Assembly (NCBI RefSeq): GCF_000425545.1
Contig: NZ_AUDQ01000013.1
Coordinates: forward strand, 1 to 64,000
Direction: 5' to 3'
Origin: Sporosarcina ureae DSM 2281
Lineage (GTDB): Bacteria > Bacillota > Bacilli > Bacillales_A > Planococcaceae
Length of the DNA: 64,000 nt
The translations under genes and the position numbers were made by a program. A model generated the notes under the pieces. The model saw only the letters and a list, made by a program, of their open reading frames with translations, was not told the DNA's origin and did not search any database. How positions within the stretch are numbered: position 1 is the first letter of the stretch; each line of letters begins with the position of its first letter. Below are positions 63,353-64,000 of the stretch, in pieces.

Positions 63353-64000
63353 CAGTAAAATATTTGCCCATCGTGGCGCGTCTGGCAACTACTTTGAAAA
63401 TACGATGCGTGCATTTTTAGGGGCTCTACAAAAAGGTGCGGATGGAATCGAGTTGGATGTCCAGCAAACGAGCGACGGACAACTAGTTGTTATTCATGAT
63501 AATGATTTAGCACGTCTCGCTGGAATTGATCAGCGCATTGATCAATTGACATCACAGGAACTGCAACAGATTAAAATAGGTAAGAGCAGATACAGGCGAA
63601 TGTTTGGCCATCCCATCCCTCTATTATTTGATGTAGTTACTTTCTGTTCTGAACATAATTTGGCGCTTAATGTCGAATTAAAGGAAACGGTGTATGGGCA
63701 AGTGGCTGTACTTGAGCAAATCTTGCATTACGTAGAACCGTTATCAGACGTACATCTCTCTTCATTCGATTATGAGACATTGTGTATGGTAAAGGAATTG
63801 AATCCTGACATGGAAACCGCATTATTGCTTAGAAAAAAATCGGTCGACTGGCAGAATCTTGATTCCTATGAAGTCGATGCATTTCATTTTCACAAAAGGT
63901 TGTGGAAAGAGCCGTTTAAGAGTCATCTGCTAGAAAGTGGTAAGATATTACGAATGTATGGGGTAACCGGTGCAGAATCTATTTTATCCACTACACCCGA
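63345..64000 (+). CDS. Glycerophosphodiester phosphodiesterase, YqiK-like (runs off the window)
   Basis: At least 218 residues visible. IFAHRGASGNYFENTMRAFL holds the catalytic HRG with histidine H9; GADGIELDVQQTSDGQLVVI, then HDNDLARLAG carries the metal-binding E and D and the second histidine. The enzyme splits glycerophosphodiesters to glycerol 3-phosphate and an alcohol. No signal peptide, so probably cytosolic. ATG 63345 lies in the end of the FapA-like gene. The C-terminus lies outside the window. Confidence 0.9.
   Translation, partial: MSDSKIFAHRGASGNYFENTMRAFLGALQKGADGIELDVQQTSDGQLVVIHDNDLARLAGIDQRIDQLTSQELQQIKIGKSRYRRMFGHPIPLLFDVVTFCSEHNLALNVELKETVYGQVAVLEQILHYVEPLSDVHLSSFDYETLCMVKELNPDMETALLLRKKSVDWQNLDSYEVDAFHFHKRLWKEPFKSHLLESGKILRMYGVTGAESILSTTP

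Noticed and set aside
1..64000. tRNA or rRNA genes
   Set aside because: I saw no cloverleaf-like or rRNA-like sequence on either strand.

Overview
The window comes from a spore-forming Bacillota, most likely a Sporosarcina-like member of the Planococcaceae. Gene order follows the Bacillus subtilis yqfW-to-yqiK part of the chromosome almost step by step: ispG, yqfZ, yqgB, yqgC, sodA, pbpA, rpmG, yqgN, yqgQ, an LTA synthase, yqgU-W-X-Y, comG, gcv, yqhL, lipM, yqhQ-R, aroQ, yqhT, efp, spoIIIA, accBC, yqhY, nusB, folD, xseAB, ispA, dxs, yqxC, ahrC, recN, spoIVB, spo0A, yqiK. Protein-level similarity to these families is strong. Functional calls rest on motifs read directly from the sequence and on remembered family knowledge; no search was run.

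Layout. 1-0.3 kb: end of an IS3-family element. 0.36-4 kb, minus strand: TauE-type permease, nucleotidase, ispG, LysM-like and DUF1189 proteins. 4-14.3 kb, mostly plus strand: Na/Pi transporter, DUF456, sodA, pbpA, rpmG, fau, yqgQ, ltaS and a lipoprotein, with a minus-strand pair (MltG-like and HTH protein) between. 14.4-20.3 kb: small membrane proteins, an MBL hydrolase, then comGA-comGG overlapping aroK. 20.4-24.6 kb: tandem glycine riboswitch and gcvT-gcvPA-gcvPB. 24.6-33.3 kb is accessory: a gene behind a structured leader, a lacI/gntP deletion pseudogene, a preQ1-riboswitch-controlled queC-VUT-queF operon, small DUF proteins, a composite interspersed repeat and a Bcs1-like ATPase. 33.3-38.7 kb: rhodanese, lipM, and a class II ribonucleotide reductase gene split by a group I intron that carries a homing endonuclease. 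38.9-64 kb: cstA and then the conserved yqhQ-to-yqiK backbone.

The most notable points are four. (1) The intron in nrdJ can be placed to the base: it has a P1 helix and P, Q, R and S core elements, and the endonuclease ORF sits between P and Q. (2) The spoIIIA locus goes from efp straight to spoIIIAC. spoIIIAA and spoIIIAB are absent, spoIIIAE and spoIIIAF are strongly shortened, and a piece of interspersed repeat lies at the scar, although spo0A and spoIVB are still present. (3) Two intergenic arrays of a degenerate 20-21 bp unit starting GAGCG(G/C)TT lie about 11.6 kb apart in opposite orientation and share an almost identical last unit. (4) A promoter plus a hairpin and U-run leader stands in front of the unassigned gene at 25.3 kb.

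Metabolically the genes cover isoprenoid precursors (ispG, dxs, ispA), folate and one-carbon flux (fau, gcv, folD), fatty-acid initiation (accBC), queuosine, lipoate transfer, cell-wall and teichoic acid synthesis, competence and sporulation. Intergenic stretches over 300 bases have their own entries.
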